From: Agromyces sp. 3263
GTDB lineage: Bacteria; Actinomycetota; Actinomycetes; Actinomycetales; Microbacteriaceae
Assembly: GCF_031456545.1 (NCBI RefSeq)
Contig: NZ_JAVDUV010000001.1
Span: forward strand, 1-64,000
Direction: 5' to 3'
DNA length: 64,000 bases
Below the pieces are notes generated by a model that was not told the origin of the DNA, searched no databases, and saw nothing but the letters and a program-made list of their open reading frames with translations. Each line of letters begins with the position of its first letter. Position 1 is the first letter of the stretch. The position numbers and the translations under genes were made by a program. Positions 51,259 to 61,529 of this stretch are shown here, piece by piece.

Positions 51259-54129
51259 TCAGTCGCGGCCGGTGAGGCCCCAGGCGTCCTCGTCGGTGTC
51301 GCCCTCGACCTCGGGCAGCCCCTCGGTGGCACGACCGACGGGGTCGTCGTAGCGGGGGTCCGGGTCGTCGTAGCCGCCGGTCTCGGCGAGTGGAGTCGTT
51401 CGCGGCGTCGCCGCCTGCCCGGCCGGGCCGCCCCCTCCTGCCGGCTCCTCGCCGCGGAGACGTGCCAGCACGCCGGGCAGTTGCTCGGCTGTCACCAGCA
51501 CGTCACGGGCCTTCGACCCCTCGGACGGACCGACGATCTCCCGGGACTCGAGCAGGTCCATGAGCCGCCCGGCCTTCGCGAACCCGACGCGGAGCTTGCG
51601 CTGGAGCATCGAAGTGGAACCGAACTGCGTCGAGACGACGAGCTCCGCCGCGGCGAGCAGCAGCTCGAGGTCGTCGCCGATGTCGGAGTCGATCTCCTTG
51701 CGTTCCACGGCGGCCGCGACATCCTGCCGGTACTCGGGCCGCGCCTGCCGCGTGACGTGCGTGACGACCTTCTCGATCTCGGACTCGCTGACCCACGCGC
51801 CCTGCACGCGGATCGCCTTCGACGCCCCCATCGGCAGGAAGAGCGCGTCACCCTGACCGATGAGCTTGTCGGCCCCCGGCTGGTCGAGGATGACTCGCGA
51901 GTCGGTGACGCTCGTGACCGCGAAGGCGAGGCGCGACGGCACGTTGGCCTTGATGAGGCCCGTGACGACGTCGACGGAGGGCCGCTGCGTCGCGAGCACG
52001 AGGTGGATGCCCGACGCGCGTGCGAGCTGCGTGATGCGCACGATCGAGTCCTCGACGTCGCGCGGGGCGACCATCATAAGGTCGGCGAGCTCGTCGACGA
52101 CCACGAGCAGGTAGGGGTAGGGCTTGAGCTTGCGCTCGCTGCCGGCGGGCAGCACGATCTCCTCGTTGACCACGGCCTTGTTGAAGTCGTCGATGTGCCG
52201 GAAGCCGAACGACGCGAGGTCGTCGTACCGCATGTCCATCTCCTTGACGACCCACTGCAGCGCCTCGGCGGCCTTCTTCGGGTTCGTGATGATGGGCGTG
52301 ATGAGATGCGGCACGCCCCCGTACGGCGCGAGCTCGACCCGCTTGGGATCGATGAGCACCATGCGCACGTCGGAGGGCTTCGCCCGCATGAGCAGCGACG
52401 TGATCATCGAGTTCACGAAGCTCGACTTGCCCGAGCCAGTCGATCCGGCCACCAGCAGGTGCGGCATCTTCGCGAGGTTGGCGACGACGTAGCCGCCCCC
52501 CACGTCCTTGCCCACGCCGATCGTCATCGGGTGCTTCGCGTTCACGGCCGCGCCCGACCGCAGCACGTCCCCGAGGGTCACGATCTCGCGGTCGGCGTTG
52601 GGGATCTCGATGCCGATCGCGCTCTTCCCGGGGATCGGCGAGAGGATGCGCACCTCGTTCGACGCGACCGCGTACGACAGGTTCTTCGACAGGGCGGTGA
52701 CCCGCTCGACCTTCACGCCGGGCCCGAGCTCGATCTCGTACTGCGTCACGGTCGGGCCCCGCGAGAACCCGGTCACCTTGGCGTCGACCCCGAACTGCTC
52801 GAGCACGCCGGTGATCTGCCGCACGACCTCGTCGTTCACGTGCGAGCGCGTCTTCGCCGGCGCACCGGCCGCCAGGGTCGACGCCGCCGGCAGGTGGTAG
52901 GGCCGATCCGGCACGGCGGCTTCGAGACTCGGCTCAGCGGATGCCGCGGCGCCGCCGATCCCGACGGTCGCATCACCCTCGCCCTCGACGTCGAAGACCG
53001 CGAGCACGGCGGGTGACCCGGCGTCGTCGCCGCGGAGTCCGGTGCCGCCGTGCGGGATGTCGCCGGTGAAGCGCTGGAGCGCGGCCTCCGCGCGGTCGAG
53101 GTCGCCCAGCACCTCGGTGTTGTACGAGCCGGCTCCGCCGACACCCTCGAGCGGCGTCTCGAAGCTGCCGGCTGCGGATCCCGGACCGAACACCTCGGTG
53201 AGGCCGTCGACGCCGTTCGCCTCGAACGCGGGATCCTCCTCGCGGTTCGAGTCGTTGCGTCGCCACCAGGGCACGAGCCCGGTGGGCTCGGAGTCGTCGT
53301 CGAGCGCGTCGATGCCGTCGAGTTCGGCCTGCGCCGTCTTGCGGGCCGCGCGGCGCGACGGCTTCGGCTCGGCCTCGGGACGCTCATCGGGCTCGGGCGC
53401 GCCGAACAGCCAGGCGTACAGCTCGCGGAACCGCGCCGGGATGCGGTTCGGCGGCGTCTTCGTCATGATCAGCAGCGACAGCACGAGGAGCAGCACGAGC
53501 ACGACGGCGGCGCCGATGTCGGTGATCAGCAGGATCAGCGGCTCGGCCAGCATCCAGCCCAGGATGCCGCCGGCACGAGCCAGCACGGCCATGCCCTCGC
53601 TCGGCTCGGGCTGGCCGCCGAACAGGTGGCAGAGCCCCGACACCGTGAGAAGCAGGAGACCGAGGCCGATCCCGATGCGGGTGTTGTCGTGCACCGAGCT
53701 GGGATGCCGGAAGAGCCAGACGGCGAACAGCAGCATCACCACGGGAAGCGCGAAGGCGACCCGTCCGAACAGTCCGCCGAACGTCCACGAGTCGAACGCC
53801 TGGGCGACCGGCTCGTTGATGAAGAACCACTCGACGAGCGCGCCGGCGACGGCGAGCACCACGATGAAGAACGGCAGTCCGTCGCGGCGCTCCTCCTTCG
53901 CGAGGGTCTCGGGGCCGAGCGCGCGCGCCGCCCCACCCGTGACGTGCGCGAGCCCCATCCAAGCGCGGACGAGCAGCGGGGGCCGGTCGGGCGTGGCCGG
54001 CTTGGCCTTCGCCGCCGCCGACCCGCGTGAGGTCGACGCCGGGAGCTTCTTCGTGGGCGCGGTCTTGGAGCCCGAGCCGCGTGCGGACGCGCCGGAGGCA
54101 CGCCCGTTCGACCTGGTGCTCGTAGCCAT
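51259..54129 (-). CDS. ftsK: DNA translocase FtsK
   Basis: 956 residues: a basic Ala/Ser-rich start, four membrane helices (about 85-235) anchoring it at the septum, an acidic linker (250-420), then the motor with Walker [10 protein letters not shown] (about 562), Walker [12 protein letters not shown] (about 678), and a C-terminal gamma winged helix ([24 protein letters not shown]) that reads orienting sequences. ATG 54129, 6 nt after TAACGT (54141-54136): leaderless. Confidence 0.97.
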   Translation of the reverse strand: MATSTRSNGRASGASARGSGSKTAPTKKLPASTSRGSAAAKAKPATPDRPPLLVRAWMGLAHVTGGAARALGPETLAKEERRDGLPFFIVVLAVAGALVEWFFINEPVAQAFDSWTFGGLFGRVAFALPVVMLLFAVWLFRHPSSVHDNTRIGIGLGLLLLTVSGLCHLFGGQPEPSEGMAVLARAGGILGWMLAEPLILLITDIGAAVVLVLLLVLSLLIMTKTPPNRIPARFRELYAWLFGAPEPDERPEAEPKPSRRAARKTAQAELDGIDALDDDSEPTGLVPWWRRNDSNREEDPAFEANGVDGLTEVFGPGSAAGSFETPLEGVGGAGSYNTEVLGDLDRAEAALQRFTGDIPHGGTGLRGDDAGSPAVLAVFDVEGEGDATVGIGGAAASAEPSLEAAVPDRPYHLPAASTLAAGAPAKTRSHVNDEVVRQITGVLEQFGVDAKVTGFSRGPTVTQYEIELGPGVKVERVTALSKNLSYAVASNEVRILSPIPGKSAIGIEIPNADREIVTLGDVLRSGAAVNAKHPMTIGVGKDVGGGYVVANLAKMPHLLVAGSTGSGKSSFVNSMITSLLMRAKPSDVRMVLIDPKRVELAPYGGVPHLITPIITNPKKAAEALQWVVKEMDMRYDDLASFGFRHIDDFNKAVVNEEIVLPAGSERKLKPYPYLLVVVDELADLMMVAPRDVEDSIVRITQLARASGIHLVLATQRPSVDVVTGLIKANVPSRLAFAVTSVTDSRVILDQPGADKLIGQGDALFLPMGASKAIRVQGAWVSESEIEKVVTHVTRQARPEYRQDVAAAVERKEIDSDIGDDLELLLAAAELVVSTQFGSTSMLQRKLRVGFAKAGRLMDLLESREIVGPSEGSKARDVLVTAEQLPGVLARLRGEEPAGGGGPAGQAATPRTTPLAETGGYDDPDPRYDDPVGRATEGLPEVEGDTDEDAWGLTGRD

Positions 54130-54219
54130 GCGACCACGTTACGGCCGACCGGCGACGCAGGCCGACAGGACGCGGCGAGTGTCCGCGATCAGCGACCCGC
54201 TGCAGGGTCGCACCGGGGT

Positions 54220-54711
54220 TCAGCCGAGGACCCGCACCATGGTGTCGCGTCCCCCGCGGGTGCCCACGACGGCGAACCCCTCCGAGCGGTAGAGGGCGTG
54301 TGCGAAGTTGCCGTGTTCCACGCTCAGCGTGATGCGGGCGTACCCGGCCGCGCGCGCGGCATCCGTCAGCGACCGCATCAGCGTGCGCCCGACGCCCTGC
54401 GCACGCCAGAGCGGCTGGACGCCGATGATGAGCTCGGGCACTCCCGCCGCGACGAAGCCGTGCGCGGGTGTGTCGGCCGCGAACAGGCGGTACCACGCCG
54501 CGCCGATCGGCTCGGCATCGCCGTCGAGGGCCACGAAGCCGGTGTCGGCCGGCCGCTGCCATCCGGCGATGTAGCCGCGCGAGACCGGGTCGGCGAACAC
54601 CGTCGGCTTGGGCCGGGTCGCCCCGGCCCGCCAGTTCGCCGCCTCGACCACCATGTCGGCGAGGAACGCGCCGTCGCTCGGGATGGCCGGGCGGATCGTG
54701 TAGTCCGCCAT
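54220..54711 (-). CDS. GNAT-family N-acetyltransferase
   Basis: 163 residues; acetyl-CoA pyrophosphate loop VQPLWRAQGVGRTLM and SVEHGNFAHALYRSEGF. Substrate unknown. ATG 54711, 6 nt after TAGCAT (54723-54718). Between ftsK and the RNase J gene, apparently a single-gene unit. Confidence 0.82.
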   Translation of the reverse strand: MADYTIRPAIPSDGAFLADMVVEAANWRAGATRPKPTVFADPVSRGYIAGWQRPADTGFVALDGDAEPIGAAWYRLFAADTPAHGFVAAGVPELIIGVQPLWRAQGVGRTLMRSLTDAARAAGYARITLSVEHGNFAHALYRSEGFAVVGTRGGRDTMVRVLG

Positions 54712-54751
54712 GCGCGGATGCTACGCCCGCCGTGTTTCCGCGGTGTTTCCG

Positions 54752-54778
54752 TCGGGCCGGGCCATCAGGCCGGCCCGA
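54752..54778 (-). terminator. RNase J terminator
   Basis: Perfect 9-bp arms TCGGGCCGG / CCGGCCCGA with a 9-nt loop, about 36 bp after the RNase J stop. A direct repeat GTGTTTCCG (twice) follows on the GNAT side. Confidence 0.6.
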
Positions 54779-54813
54779 TCGCCGCCGGCGGCCCCGCAGC
54801 CGCGCCTGCGCCG

Positions 54814-56490
54814 CTACGCCTCGATGACGAGCGGCACCAGCATCGGACGGCGGCGGAGCCTGCGGTTGACCCAGGTGCCCACGGTGCGGCGCACGATCTG
54901 CTGCAGCGCGTGCTGGTCGCGCACGCCGTTCTGGGCGGCCTCGAGCAGTGCGGCCGAGATCTTCGGCTTGACCTCCTCGAACACGGCGTCGTCTTCCGCG
55001 AAGCCGCGCGCGTGGATCTCGGGGCCCACGATGATGCGCCCGGTCGAGGCATCCACGACGATGATGACCGAGATGAAGCCCTCTTCACCGAGGATGCGGC
55101 GGTCCTTGAGGTCGGCGTCGGTGATCTCGCCGACCGTCGCGCCGTCGACGTAGACGAAGCCGAGGTCGAGCTGCCCCGCGACCTTCACGACGCCGTCGCG
55201 CAGGTCGTAGACCGTGCCGTTCTCGCCGATGAACGTGTTGCGCTCGGGGATTCCCGTGTCCTGCGCCAGCTTCGCGTTCGCGAAGAGGTGACGGTACTCG
55301 CCGTGGATCGGCAGCACGTTCTTCGGCTTCAGGATGTTGTAGCAGTAGAGGAGCTCCCCCGCGGCCGCGTGACCCGACACGTGCACCTTCGCGTTGCCCT
55401 TGTGCACCACGTTCGCGCCGAGCTTCGTGAGCCCGTCGATGACCCGGTAGACCGCGTTCTCGTTGCCGGGGATGAGGCTCGACGCGAGGATGACCGTGTC
55501 GCCCTCGCCGATCTCGATCTGGTGCTCGCGATTCGCCATGCGCGAGAGCACGGCCATGGGCTCGCCCTGCGACCCCGTCGACATGTAGACGATCTCGTCG
55601 TCGGGGATGTCGCCGGCCTTCTTGAAGTCGACGAGCACGCCGGCGGGCACCTTCAGGTAGCCGAGTTCGGCTGCGATGGTCATGTTGCGCACCATGCTGC
55701 GGCCGATGAGCGCGACCTTGCGGCCGTTGAAGTGCGCGGCGTCGAGCACCTGCTGCACCCGGTGCACATGGCTCGAGAAGCTCGCCACGATCACTCGGCG
55801 CGGCGAGCGCGCGATCACCTCGTCGAGCACGGGGCCGATCGAGCGCTCGAGTGGCGTGAAGCCCGGGACATCCGCGTTGGTGGAATCGACCATGAACAGG
55901 TCGACGCCCTCCTCGCCCAGGCGCGCGAACTCGCGCAGGTCGGTGAGCCGGCCGTCGAGCGGCAGCTGGTCCATCTTGAAGTCGCCGGTGGCCAGCACCG
56001 TGCCGGCACTCGTCTTGATGGCCACCGCGAGCGCATCGGGGATGGAGTGGTTGACCGCGATGAACTCGAGGTCGAACGGTCCGATCCGCTCGTGCTCGCC
56101 CTCGCGCACCGTGAGGCTGTACGGCTGGATGCGGTGCTCCTTGAGCTTCGCCTCGACGAGGGCGAGCGTCAGCGTGGAGCCGATCAGGGGGATGTCGGCG
56201 CGCAGGCGCAGCAGGTAGGGCACGGAGCCGATGTGGTCCTCGTGCCCGTGCGTCAGCACCACGCCGACGATGTCGTCGAGTCGCTCGCGCAGGAAGCCGA
56301 AGTCGGGCAGGATCAGGTCGACGCCCGGCTGGTGCTCCTCGGGGAAGAGCACGCCGCAGTCGACGATGAGGATCTTCCCGTCGATCTCGTAGCTCGTCAT
56401 GTTGCGGCCGACCTCACCGAGGCCGCCGATGGGGATGACGCGGAGCGTCCCTGCCTCGAGCGGAGCGGGATCGATGACGACGTCGGGCAT
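54814..56490 (-). CDS. rnj: ribonuclease J
   Basis: 558-residue metallo-beta-lactamase/beta-CASP exo- and endoribonuclease for mRNA and rRNA processing. Metal motif LTHGHEDHIG, then DSTNAD, the beta-CASP segment and a C-terminal domain (RRTVGTWVNRRLRRRPM). ATG with AGGAGG upstream. It follows dapA by 65 bp, the usual actinobacterial dapA-rnj pair. Confidence 0.94.
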   Translation of the reverse strand: MPDVVIDPAPLEAGTLRVIPIGGLGEVGRNMTSYEIDGKILIVDCGVLFPEEHQPGVDLILPDFGFLRERLDDIVGVVLTHGHEDHIGSVPYLLRLRADIPLIGSTLTLALVEAKLKEHRIQPYSLTVREGEHERIGPFDLEFIAVNHSIPDALAVAIKTSAGTVLATGDFKMDQLPLDGRLTDLREFARLGEEGVDLFMVDSTNADVPGFTPLERSIGPVLDEVIARSPRRVIVASFSSHVHRVQQVLDAAHFNGRKVALIGRSMVRNMTIAAELGYLKVPAGVLVDFKKAGDIPDDEIVYMSTGSQGEPMAVLSRMANREHQIEIGEGDTVILASSLIPGNENAVYRVIDGLTKLGANVVHKGNAKVHVSGHAAAGELLYCYNILKPKNVLPIHGEYRHLFANAKLAQDTGIPERNTFIGENGTVYDLRDGVVKVAGQLDLGFVYVDGATVGEITDADLKDRRILGEEGFISVIIVVDASTGRIIVGPEIHARGFAEDDAVFEEVKPKISAALLEAAQNGVRDQHALQQIVRRTVGTWVNRRLRRRPMLVPLVIEA

Positions 56491-56555
56491 GGGCCCTCCT
56501 TACGTTGCGGTGTTCAGTTCACACGGCCGTTCCGGCGGATGCCTCGGCCGACGTT

Positions 56556-57530
56556 TCAGCGGGTGGTGCCCGCGACCTTGGGCAGCGCGCCGCCGGCGGC
56601 GGCGTTGCGGTCGGGACGGAAGCGGTGGAAGTCGACGCCCGGGATGCCCTGCACGAGGTCGATCTCGTCCTCGATGAGCGCGGCCTCCCACTCCTCGGGA
56701 CCGACGAGCGGGAGCCGCACGCGCGGGCTGCCGATGCGGCCCAGGCCGTGCAGGATGTACTTCGCCGCGACGGTGCCGGGCACGTGGGTCATCACGGCGC
56801 GCACGAGCGGCTCGAGCCGCCGGTGCTCGGCGGTGGCAGCCGCGAGGTCGCCGCGGTTCACGGCGTCGACGATGGTGCGGTAGGGCGCGGGGGCGATGTT
56901 GGCGGTCACGCCGATGAGTCCCGTGGCACCGATCGCGAGGTGCGGCAGCACGTTGGCGTCGTCGCCCGAGAAGTACATGAGGTCGGTCTGGTTGAGCACG
57001 CGGCTCACCTCGGAGAAGTCGCCCTTGGCGTCTTTGATCGCCAGGATGTTCGGGTGCTTCGCGAGCCGCAGGATCGTCTCGTACTTGATCGGCACGCCGG
57101 TGCGGCCGGGGATGTCGTAGAGGATGACCGGCAGGTCGGTGGCGTCGGCCACGAGCCGGAAGTGCGTGAGGATGCCGGCTTGGGTCGGCTTGTTGTAGTA
57201 CGGCGTGACGATCATGATGCCGTCGGCGCCGGCCTGTTCGGAGTGCTTGTAGAGCTCGATCGCGTGCGCGGTCTCGTTCGAGCCGCCGCCCGTGATGATC
57301 TTCGCGCGGCCCGCGGCCACGTCCTTGCCGACCTCGACCAGCCGGATCTTCTCGGGGTCGGTGAGCGTCGACGTCTCACCGGTCGTGCCCGTGACGACGA
57401 TGCCGTCGGCGCCGGCCGAGATCACGTCGTCGATGTGCTTCTCGACCCCGGCCCAATCGACCTCGCCGTCCGCCGTCATCGGCGTGACGAGCGCGACGAG
57501 CACCTGTCCGAAGGGGTTGTCTGCAGTCAC
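56556..57530 (-). CDS. dapA: 4-hydroxy-tetrahydrodipicolinate synthase
   Basis: First committed step of the DAP/lysine branch. 324 residues, aldolase barrel with GTTGETSTL, YYNKPTQ (active-site Tyr), YDIPGRTG, and the Schiff-base lysine in ILAIKDAKGD. GTG 57530 lies 7 nt after TAGCCT (57543-57538), so it is probably leaderless; its -10 overlaps the stop codon of the gene upstream. Confidence 0.95.
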   Translation of the reverse strand: MTADNPFGQVLVALVTPMTADGEVDWAGVEKHIDDVISAGADGIVVTGTTGETSTLTDPEKIRLVEVGKDVAAGRAKIITGGGSNETAHAIELYKHSEQAGADGIMIVTPYYNKPTQAGILTHFRLVADATDLPVILYDIPGRTGVPIKYETILRLAKHPNILAIKDAKGDFSEVSRVLNQTDLMYFSGDDANVLPHLAIGATGLIGVTANIAPAPYRTIVDAVNRGDLAAATAEHRRLEPLVRAVMTHVPGTVAAKYILHGLGRIGSPRVRLPLVGPEEWEAALIEDEIDLVQGIPGVDFHRFRPDRNAAAGGALPKVAGTTR

Positions 57531-57540
57531 GCCCCCAAGG

Positions 57541-58443
57541 CTATCGGGTCGAACGGATGCCGCGCCGCGCCCGTCGCCCGCGCGACCGGGGACGCACACT
57601 CACGTGGAGACCGAGTTCGAGCTTCGCGAGGATCGCCGCCTCGACGAGCGGCCAGTCGTACACGAGGAGCGCAGAGTCGAATCGAAGCGTGTCGAATCCA
57701 TGCGCGGCTGCGACGGCATCGCGGATCAGGTCCTTGTGTCGCTTGGGCGGAGCCTCGTGATTCAACCGACCGTCGACCTCGAGGATGAGCCGATCCCCGA
57801 GGACGAAGTCGACTCGTCCCACTCCGGGGATCTCGACCTGCGACCTCAGCGTCATGCCGAGCGCGTGGAGCCTCAGTCGAAGCAGCGATTCCAGCCCGCT
57901 GTCCGCGTCCCATCGGGCGAGGTCGACGAGCCACCGCCGATCGGCCGGCACGTCCTGGCGCAGCGCCGCCAGTTCCAGCCCGTCGATCGCCCGGCGTCGC
58001 ATGGCGGACTCGAGGGCGACGAAGAACTCCTCTGCCCCGATGCACCCCAGGGCTTGGGCGAGTGCCGTCCTCAGGGAAACCCGCCCTCCCGATCGCGGAA
58101 CGGCGTTCCAGTGCAGGACGCACCTGCATCCGGGATGCGGCAGGCTCTGCCCGTTCGGCCGCATCGCCACATGGACGTGAGGGTGTTCGCCGAGGATCCA
58201 GAGCCCGTGTTCCTGCAGCACCGAGATGCAACCGAGTGCACCACCGTGGCGCACGGCCGCGGCGAGCGCAGGCGAGATCCCGGCCCAGCCGTACCAACCT
58301 CGTCTCAGCCGCGTGAGTGAGCCGGCTCGGACAGCGCGATCGATGTCCTCCCTGCCGGCGCCGGCGGAACGCAGGTCGGCGAGACGGGCCACACCACCGA
58401 GGTCGTTGCAGGCGCGGAGGACGTGGTTCAAGTCGTCGGGCAT
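57541..58443 (-). CDS. AbiEi-like winged-helix plus DUF559-type nuclease-fold protein
   Basis: 300 residues. The first 70 resemble the AbiEi antitoxin-type winged helix (VARLADLRSAGAGREDIDRAVRAGSLTRLRRGWY), the last 110 a DUF559/very-short-patch-repair-like PD-(D/E)XK fold (SGLESLLRLRL ... VDFVLGDRLILEVDGR). Such fusions are common and numerous in Microbacteriaceae; no partner toxin is beside it. Function unknown. Confidence 0.7.
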   Translation of the reverse strand: MPDDLNHVLRACNDLGGVARLADLRSAGAGREDIDRAVRAGSLTRLRRGWYGWAGISPALAAAVRHGGALGCISVLQEHGLWILGEHPHVHVAMRPNGQSLPHPGCRCVLHWNAVPRSGGRVSLRTALAQALGCIGAEEFFVALESAMRRRAIDGLELAALRQDVPADRRWLVDLARWDADSGLESLLRLRLHALGMTLRSQVEIPGVGRVDFVLGDRLILEVDGRLNHEAPPKRHKDLIRDAVAAAHGFDTLRFDSALLVYDWPLVEAAILAKLELGLHVSVRPRSRGRRARRGIRSTR

Positions 58444-58539
58444 GGCCCACTCTTGCTTGGGAAGTCTGCGGCTGGCAGACCCAGCAGCGCCGTCGGCGGG
58501 TTATCCCCGTCGGCGATCGTGTTGAGGACGGGTCGAAGA

Positions 58540-58611
58540 CCGCAACGAAGGAGTTCTGGCACGCCGGGCCGGGCGGACGCGGCGCGCCTCCCCCGATCTC
58601 CTCCGTTGCGG
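58540..58611. repeat. 14-bp inverted repeat in a 208-bp gene-free gap
   Basis: CCGCAACGAAGGAG (58540-58553) and CTCCTCCGTTGCGG (58598-58611) are inverted copies with one mismatch, 44 bp apart. The gap 58444-58651 also has a GTCTGC/GCAGAC hairpin (58464-58480). It may hold a folA terminator or a small structured RNA; no ORF stands out. Confidence 0.45.
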
Positions 58612-58651
58612 GACCGGTCCGGTGCGGGGGGCGACGTGCGGCCGGGCTGGG

Positions 58652-59215
58652 TCAGGCGCGGGCGTAACTGAGGAAGCGGTACTCGGGGCCGCCGCGTGAG
58701 ATGAGCCACGCGGTGTCGGACGGCTCGGCGTCGGCCCGCCGCCACACCGCCGTGTCCACCACGGGAGCGGGGGTGTCGCCCGCACGCGGCTCGATCACCG
58801 CGCCTCCGCCCGGCGCCCGGAGCTCGGTCACCTCGAGGCGGTCGGCGAGCGGCAGGGTCTGCCGGAAGACCTCGGCTCCGCCGATGACCCACACGCGCGC
58901 GGGCTCCCGCGCCGCGGCAAGCGCGAGTGCCCCGTCGACGGATGCCGCGCGCTCCGCGCCCTCGGCGGCCCAGTCGGCCTGACGCGTCACGACGAGGTTC
59001 GCCCGCCCTGGCAGCGGCCGGTACCGCGGCGGGAGCGACTCCCACGTCTTGCGCCCCATGATCACGGGCGCGCCGAGCGTGAGCTCCTTGAAGTGCGCCA
59101 GGTCTTCGGGCACGTGCCAGGGCATTCCGCCGTCGCGGCCGATGACGCCCCCCGACTCGGCCCAGATGAGGCCGATCGACGGACGCGGGGTCGCGGCATC
59201 CGCACCCGTCGTCAT
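58652..59215 (-). CDS. folA: dihydrofolate reductase
   Basis: 187 residues; [26 protein letters not shown] with the active-site Asp/Glu region, [20 protein letters not shown], and [15 protein letters not shown] overlaps the thyA stop (ATGA), coupling folate recycling with dTMP synthesis. Confidence 0.94.
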   Translation of the reverse strand: MTTGADAATPRPSIGLIWAESGGVIGRDGGMPWHVPEDLAHFKELTLGAPVIMGRKTWESLPPRYRPLPGRANLVVTRQADWAAEGAERAASVDGALALAAAREPARVWVIGGAEVFRQTLPLADRLEVTELRAPGGGAVIEPRAGDTPAPVVDTAVWRRADAEPSDTAWLISRGGPEYRFLSYARA

Positions 59216-60021
59216 ACCGCGACGGCCGCGCGGATGGCCGGGTGGTGCTCGTAGCCCTCGACGATGAAGTCGTCGTACTCGTAGTCGAAGATGGACGCCG
59301 GCGTGCGGGCGAACCTCAGAGTGGGCGGAGCGAACGGCGAGCGCGTGAGCTGTTCGGTGACCTGCTCGACGTGGTTGTCGTAGATGTGGCAGTCACCGCC
59401 GGTCCACACGAAGTCCCCCACCTCGAGGCCGGTCTGCTGAGCGACCATGTGGGTGAGCAGGGCATAGGAGGCGATGTTGAACGGCACGCCGAGGAACAGG
59501 TCGGCGCTGCGCTGGTAGAGCTGGCACGACAGCCTGCCGTCGGCCACGTAGAACTGGAACAGCGCGTGGCAGGGCGCGAGCGCCATGTCGGGGATGTCGG
59601 CCGGATTCCACGCCGAGACGATGAGGCGGCGGGAGTCGGGGTTCACTCGGATCTGCTCGATGACCTGCGAGATCTGGTCGATCGTCTCGCCGCCGGGCGT
59701 CGGCCACGAGCGCCACTGCACCCCGTAGACGGGACCGAGCTCGCCCGCGGCATCCGCCCACTCGTCCCAGATGGTGACGCCGTGCTCGCGGAGCCACCCG
59801 ACGTTCGAGGAGCCCTGCAGGAACCACAGCAGCTCGTAGGCGATCGACTTGAAGTGCACGCGCTTCGTGGTGACGAGCGGGAACCCCTGCGAGAGGTCGA
59901 ACCGCAACTGGCGGCCGAACACGCTGCGCGTGCCGGTGCCCGTGCGATCGGTCTTGTGCGTACCGTGCTCGAGCACGTCGCGCAGGAGGTCTTCATAGGG
60001 CGTGGGGATCGTCTCGGCCAT
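59212..60021 (-). CDS. thyA: thymidylate synthase (ThyA type)
   Basis: 269 residues; catalytic Cys in [12 protein letters not shown] (about residue 150), [18 protein letters not shown], and the folate-binding C-terminus. It generates dihydrofolate, which FolA reduces. ATG 60021, 7 nt after TAGCAT (60034-60029): leaderless. Confidence 0.96.
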   Translation of the reverse strand: MAETIPTPYEDLLRDVLEHGTHKTDRTGTGTRSVFGRQLRFDLSQGFPLVTTKRVHFKSIAYELLWFLQGSSNVGWLREHGVTIWDEWADAAGELGPVYGVQWRSWPTPGGETIDQISQVIEQIRVNPDSRRLIVSAWNPADIPDMALAPCHALFQFYVADGRLSCQLYQRSADLFLGVPFNIASYALLTHMVAQQTGLEVGDFVWTGGDCHIYDNHVEQVTEQLTRSPFAPPTLRFARTPASIFDYEYDDFIVEGYEHHPAIRAAVAV

Positions 60022-60152
60022 CGCCTCGATGCTAACCCCGACGGCTGACGAGGGGGCGGATGCCGCGGGCGAGCCGTCCGGCGTGCGCGTGACGTGGTGT
60101 CATCCTCCGTCACACGCCCCATGCCGCCGGGCGACCGCCATACCATCGCGAC

Positions 60153-60593
60153 ATGGACTGGTCGGTCGCGCTCATCGCGGCCGTCGCGCTGCCCGCCGGG
60201 GCCACGGTGCTCGGGCTCTGGTGGCGATCACGGACGGGCCGGGTGGCCGCGGCATCCGATGACGCGGCCCTCGACGACCTCGGACTCGCGCCCACCGCGC
60301 TCGGCAGCTCGGCGACGCTGGTGCAGTTCTCGACCGAGTACTGCAGCCGGTGCCCCTCGACGGCACGGCAGCTCACGTCGATCGCCGCGGATTACGCGGG
60401 CGTGCGGCTCGTCGAGCTCGACCTCACCCACCGGCCCGACCTGGTTGATCGCTTCCGCATCCTGCAGACGCCGACCACCCTCATCCTCGACGCCGGCGGC
60501 ACCGCATCCGCCCGCATCGGCGGCGTGCCCGACGCGCACGCCGTCCGCCGCCACCTCGACACCCTCACCGGGAGGTCCCGTGTCCCATCCTGA
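60153..60593 (+). CDS. membrane-anchored thioredoxin-family protein
   Basis: 146 residues: one N-terminal membrane helix, then a thioredoxin fold with the redox motif YCSRCP (Cys64, Cys67) and the cis-proline QTPTT (Pro107). The orientation of the helix should be checked. ATG 6 nt after TACCAT (60141-60146): leaderless. It overlaps the next gene by 14 bp, implying a joint function. Confidence 0.82.
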   Translation: MDWSVALIAAVALPAGATVLGLWWRSRTGRVAAASDDAALDDLGLAPTALGSSATLVQFSTEYCSRCPSTARQLTSIAADYAGVRLVELDLTHRPDLVDRFRILQTPTTLILDAGGTASARIGGVPDAHAVRRHLDTLTGRSRVPS

Positions 60594-61047
60594 ATCCGAC
60601 CGACCCGACGGCATCGATCCGCGGGGCCCGCGCTTCACGGCGGGGATCACCGCGGTGCTCCTGCTCGTCGTGGCCGTGCTCGGCTTCGGCGGGGCCGACC
60701 TCGCCGCGTGGATCCTCCTCGCCGCGCTGAGCGCGCTCTTCGCGTGGGGCGCCTTCGCCGGCGTCCGCCGGCACCCGTTCGCGCTCGTGTTCCGAAGGCT
60801 CATACGACCGCGACTGTCCCCGCCCGACGAGCTCGAGGACCCACGTCCGCCGACCTTCGCGCAGGGCGTCGGCTTCGCGGTGACCATCGTCGGCGTCATC
60901 CTGGGGGCGGCCGGGCTCGCCGCCGCGGTGCCGATCGCGGCATCCCTCGCCTTCATCGCCGCGTTCCTCAACGCGGCGTTCGGGTACTGCCTCGGATGCC
61001 AGCTGTACGTGCTGCTCGTGCGGGCACGAGTCATCGCACGGACCTGA
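60580..61047 (+). CDS. DUF4395 membrane protein
   Basis: 155 residues with four membrane helices; a CxxC motif, FGYCLGCQLY, lies in the last helix. DUF4395 proteins commonly neighbour thioredoxins and sulfur-transfer genes, so electron or sulfur transfer across the membrane is a plausible inference. GTG 60580 follows GGAGGTCCC inside the thioredoxin gene. Confidence 0.78.
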   Translation: MSHPESDRPDGIDPRGPRFTAGITAVLLLVVAVLGFGGADLAAWILLAALSALFAWGAFAGVRRHPFALVFRRLIRPRLSPPDELEDPRPPTFAQGVGFAVTIVGVILGAAGLAAAVPIAASLAFIAAFLNAAFGYCLGCQLYVLLVRARVIART

Positions 61048-61073
61048 CCTCGCGGCATCCGCCCGGATAGGCT
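61044..61073 (+). promoter_or_regulatory. OsmC gene promoter
   Basis: -35 CTGACC (61044-61049, over the DUF4395 stop), 18-bp spacer, -10 TAGGCT (61068-61073). Then GAGGAGGAGG as the ribosome site before ATG 61104. Confidence 0.4.
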
Positions 61074-61103
61074 GGGAACCCGTCTCGAGGAGGAGGATCC
61101 CAC

Positions 61104-61526
61104 ATGGCACTCACGAGTGAAGCGACCACGGTCTGGACCGGCACGCTGTTCGAAGGGTCGGGCCAGGTCGCCCTCGACTCCTCGGGCCTCGCGACGTTCG
61201 ACGTGAACTGGAAGGCCCGCAGCGAAGGCGTCGCGAACACGACGAATCCCGAGGAGATGCTGGCTGCCGCGCACTCCTCGTGCTTCTCGATGGCCCTGTC
61301 GCTCGCCCTGACGCAGGCCGGAATGCCGCCCGAGAGCATCCAGACCACGGCAGCCGTCACCTTCGAGGCCGGGAAGGGCGTGCTCGGCAGCCACCTGCTC
61401 GTCAGCGCCCGGGTGCCCGGCATCACCGAGGAGCAGTTCGAGGCCATCGCCGAGGACGCCAAGGCGAACTGCCCCATCTCGCAGGCGCTGTCGATCCCGA
61501 TCACGATCGAAGCCGAGCTCGCCTAG
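61104..61526 (+). CDS. OsmC-family peroxiredoxin-like protein
   Basis: 140 residues; active-site cysteines in AHSSCFSMALS and ANCPISQAL, the OsmC/Ohr pattern for organic hydroperoxide reduction. 36 nt separate it from the upstream -10. The next gene starts 3 bp after its stop, so the two are likely co-transcribed. Confidence 0.88.
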   Translation: MALTSEATTVWTGTLFEGSGQVALDSSGLATFDVNWKARSEGVANTTNPEEMLAAAHSSCFSMALSLALTQAGMPPESIQTTAAVTFEAGKGVLGSHLLVSARVPGITEEQFEAIAEDAKANCPISQALSIPITIEAELA

Positions 61527-61529
61527 ACC

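Noticed and set aside
57541..58443. A new defence system built on the AbiEi/DUF559 protein
   Set aside because: It stands alone among core genes, no toxin, methylase or helicase partner is adjacent, and such fusions are common in the family.
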